Part shown: positions 63,583-64,000 of the stretch, piece after piece
How positions within the stretch are numbered: the first letter of the stretch is position 1
Layout: every line of letters starts with the position of its first letter
Origin: Psychrosphaera saromensis
GTDB lineage: Bacteria; Pseudomonadota; Gammaproteobacteria; Enterobacterales; Alteromonadaceae
Direction: 5' to 3'
DNA length: 64,000 nucleotides
Assembly: GCF_002954545.1 (NCBI RefSeq)
Contig: NZ_MSCH01000003.1
Coordinates: forward strand, 1,638,824 to 1,702,823
Program-made: the position numbers and the translations under genes
The notes under the pieces: model-generated
The model's database searches: none
What the model was told of the DNA's origin: nothing
The model's input: only the letters and a program-made list of their open reading frames with translations

Positions 63583-63613
63583 AAAAATGGAAGCCTAGCT
63601 TCCATTTTTTTTT
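63583..63613 (+). terminator. Intrinsic terminator of the FHS-GH3 operon
   Basis: AAAAATGGAAGC pairs perfectly with GCTTCCATTTTT around a three-base loop and is followed by more T, ending the beta-glucoside operon. Confidence 0.93.
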
Positions 63614-63922
63614 GGGGAAATAATTATCTACTTTTATTTTTTAATGAAAACTAAGTGGATTACTTGATTAACACCATTTCAATAAATATTTTATTAGTTC
63701 ACGATAAAAATATTTTGAGGATATGGATATAGGCTCCAAAACCGTTCTCATTATCCTGCACTTAACATAATTGCAAATGTGTACTTTGATTTAACTGTTT
63801 GAAATTTATGGATTAATTGTCAGGTGTTGTTGATTTCCTCTGTGCTTATATCTAGAAAAAACATCATCAAAACATCTATTTTATTGAATAATAAAAAGTT
63901 GCATTAGACCAGAAATTATTTA
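63614..63922. other. Non-coding stretch after the beta-glucoside operon
   Basis: About 310 AT-rich bases. I see no open frame with a ribosome-binding site, no operator with the AAGCGCTT core and no strong hairpin. Confidence 0.55.
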
Positions 63923-64000
63923 TTATCCCGCCACTTCTTGTTGATAGCCAATCCAAGTACATCGCAAATGCGGCCAGGCAATAGAGCAACTATCCAAGAG
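63923..64000 (-). CDS. Possible C-terminal end of a minus-strand gene cut by the window edge
   Basis: The minus strand is open for 25 codons from the window edge to TAA TAA at about 63925, ending in WPHLRCTWIGYQQEVAG. The double stop and the more GC-balanced composition compared with the flanking stretch suggest a real 3' end. The segment is too short to name; a cellular enzyme or a transposase end are both possible. Confidence 0.3.
   Translation of the reverse strand, partial: LLDSCSIAWPHLRCTWIGYQQEVAG

Overview
The window is an AT-rich bacterial chromosome segment. Its gene families (YaaA, RlmF, RapA-RluA, DUF3545, DUF3429, the PBPRA1643-type SEC-C protein, EptA, GPH and FHS sugar transporters, GH1 and GH3 glucosidases) point to a marine gammaproteobacterium of the Alteromonadales. 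I cannot fix the genus from sequence alone. Genes are dense and are punctuated by many clear intrinsic terminators. I see no tRNA, rRNA, CRISPR array, prophage or complete insertion sequence.

Layout. 1-3.1 kb: the end of thrA plus thrB and thrC (threonine synthesis). 3.16-3.28 kb: a striking array of 17 heptamers. 3.4-4.1 kb: ung. 4.4-6.9 kb: a repeat-rich surface lipoprotein with two cadherin-like repeats and a seven-repeat FG-GAP-like propeller. 7.3-8.4 kb: an unrecognised protein and a small DUF3545 gene. 8.7-14.1 kb: EamA transporter, pgi, tal, DUF3429 and yaaA. 14.3-18.7 kb: lipoprotein pullulanase, rlmF and a beta-carbonic anhydrase. 19-21.1 kb: purK, purE and a SEC-C protein. 21.3-26 kb: a multi-PAS phytochrome-like histidine kinase, an Rcp1-like receiver and a receiver-GGDEF protein. 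26-33.1 kb: ybaK, an unusual RecQ helicase, a small beta-barrel protein, rluA and rapA. 33.4-36 kb: a chemoreceptor coupled to a di-haem peroxidase. 36.2-39.3 kb: PIN-PhoH ATPase and a membrane HD-GYP protein. 39.5-42.4 kb: LysR regulator divergent from secreted thioredoxin, CcdA and a secreted HAD dehalogenase-like protein. 42.7-48.6 kb: CDF exporter, ETF-ubiquinone oxidoreductase, CBS-GGDEF, ZIP transporter, a small secreted protein and a CBS protein. 48.7-52.5 kb: phosphoethanolamine transferase and a CocE-like hydrolase.

52.7-63.5 kb is a beta-glucoside utilisation locus: sugar porter, alpha/beta-hydrolase lipoprotein, LacI regulator, GPH symporter, GH1 beta-glucosidase, FHS hexose transporter and GH3 lipoprotein glucosidase. 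Two AAGCGCTT-core LacI-type operators lie in the GH1/FHS divergent promoter. The likely logic is that GH3 releases glucose outside the cytoplasm for uptake by the two MFS porters, while GPH imports intact oligosaccharide for the cytoplasmic GH1. No TonB receptor or endo-glucanase is present.

Three c-di-GMP enzymes (REC-GGDEF, HD-GYP, CBS-GGDEF) lie in separate operons. The observations most worth a second look are the heptamer array, a probable single-base frameshift at the start of the PAS kinase gene, the periplasmic thiol/HAD cassette, the chemoreceptor-peroxidase operon, the permuted RecQ and the repeat-built lipoprotein.
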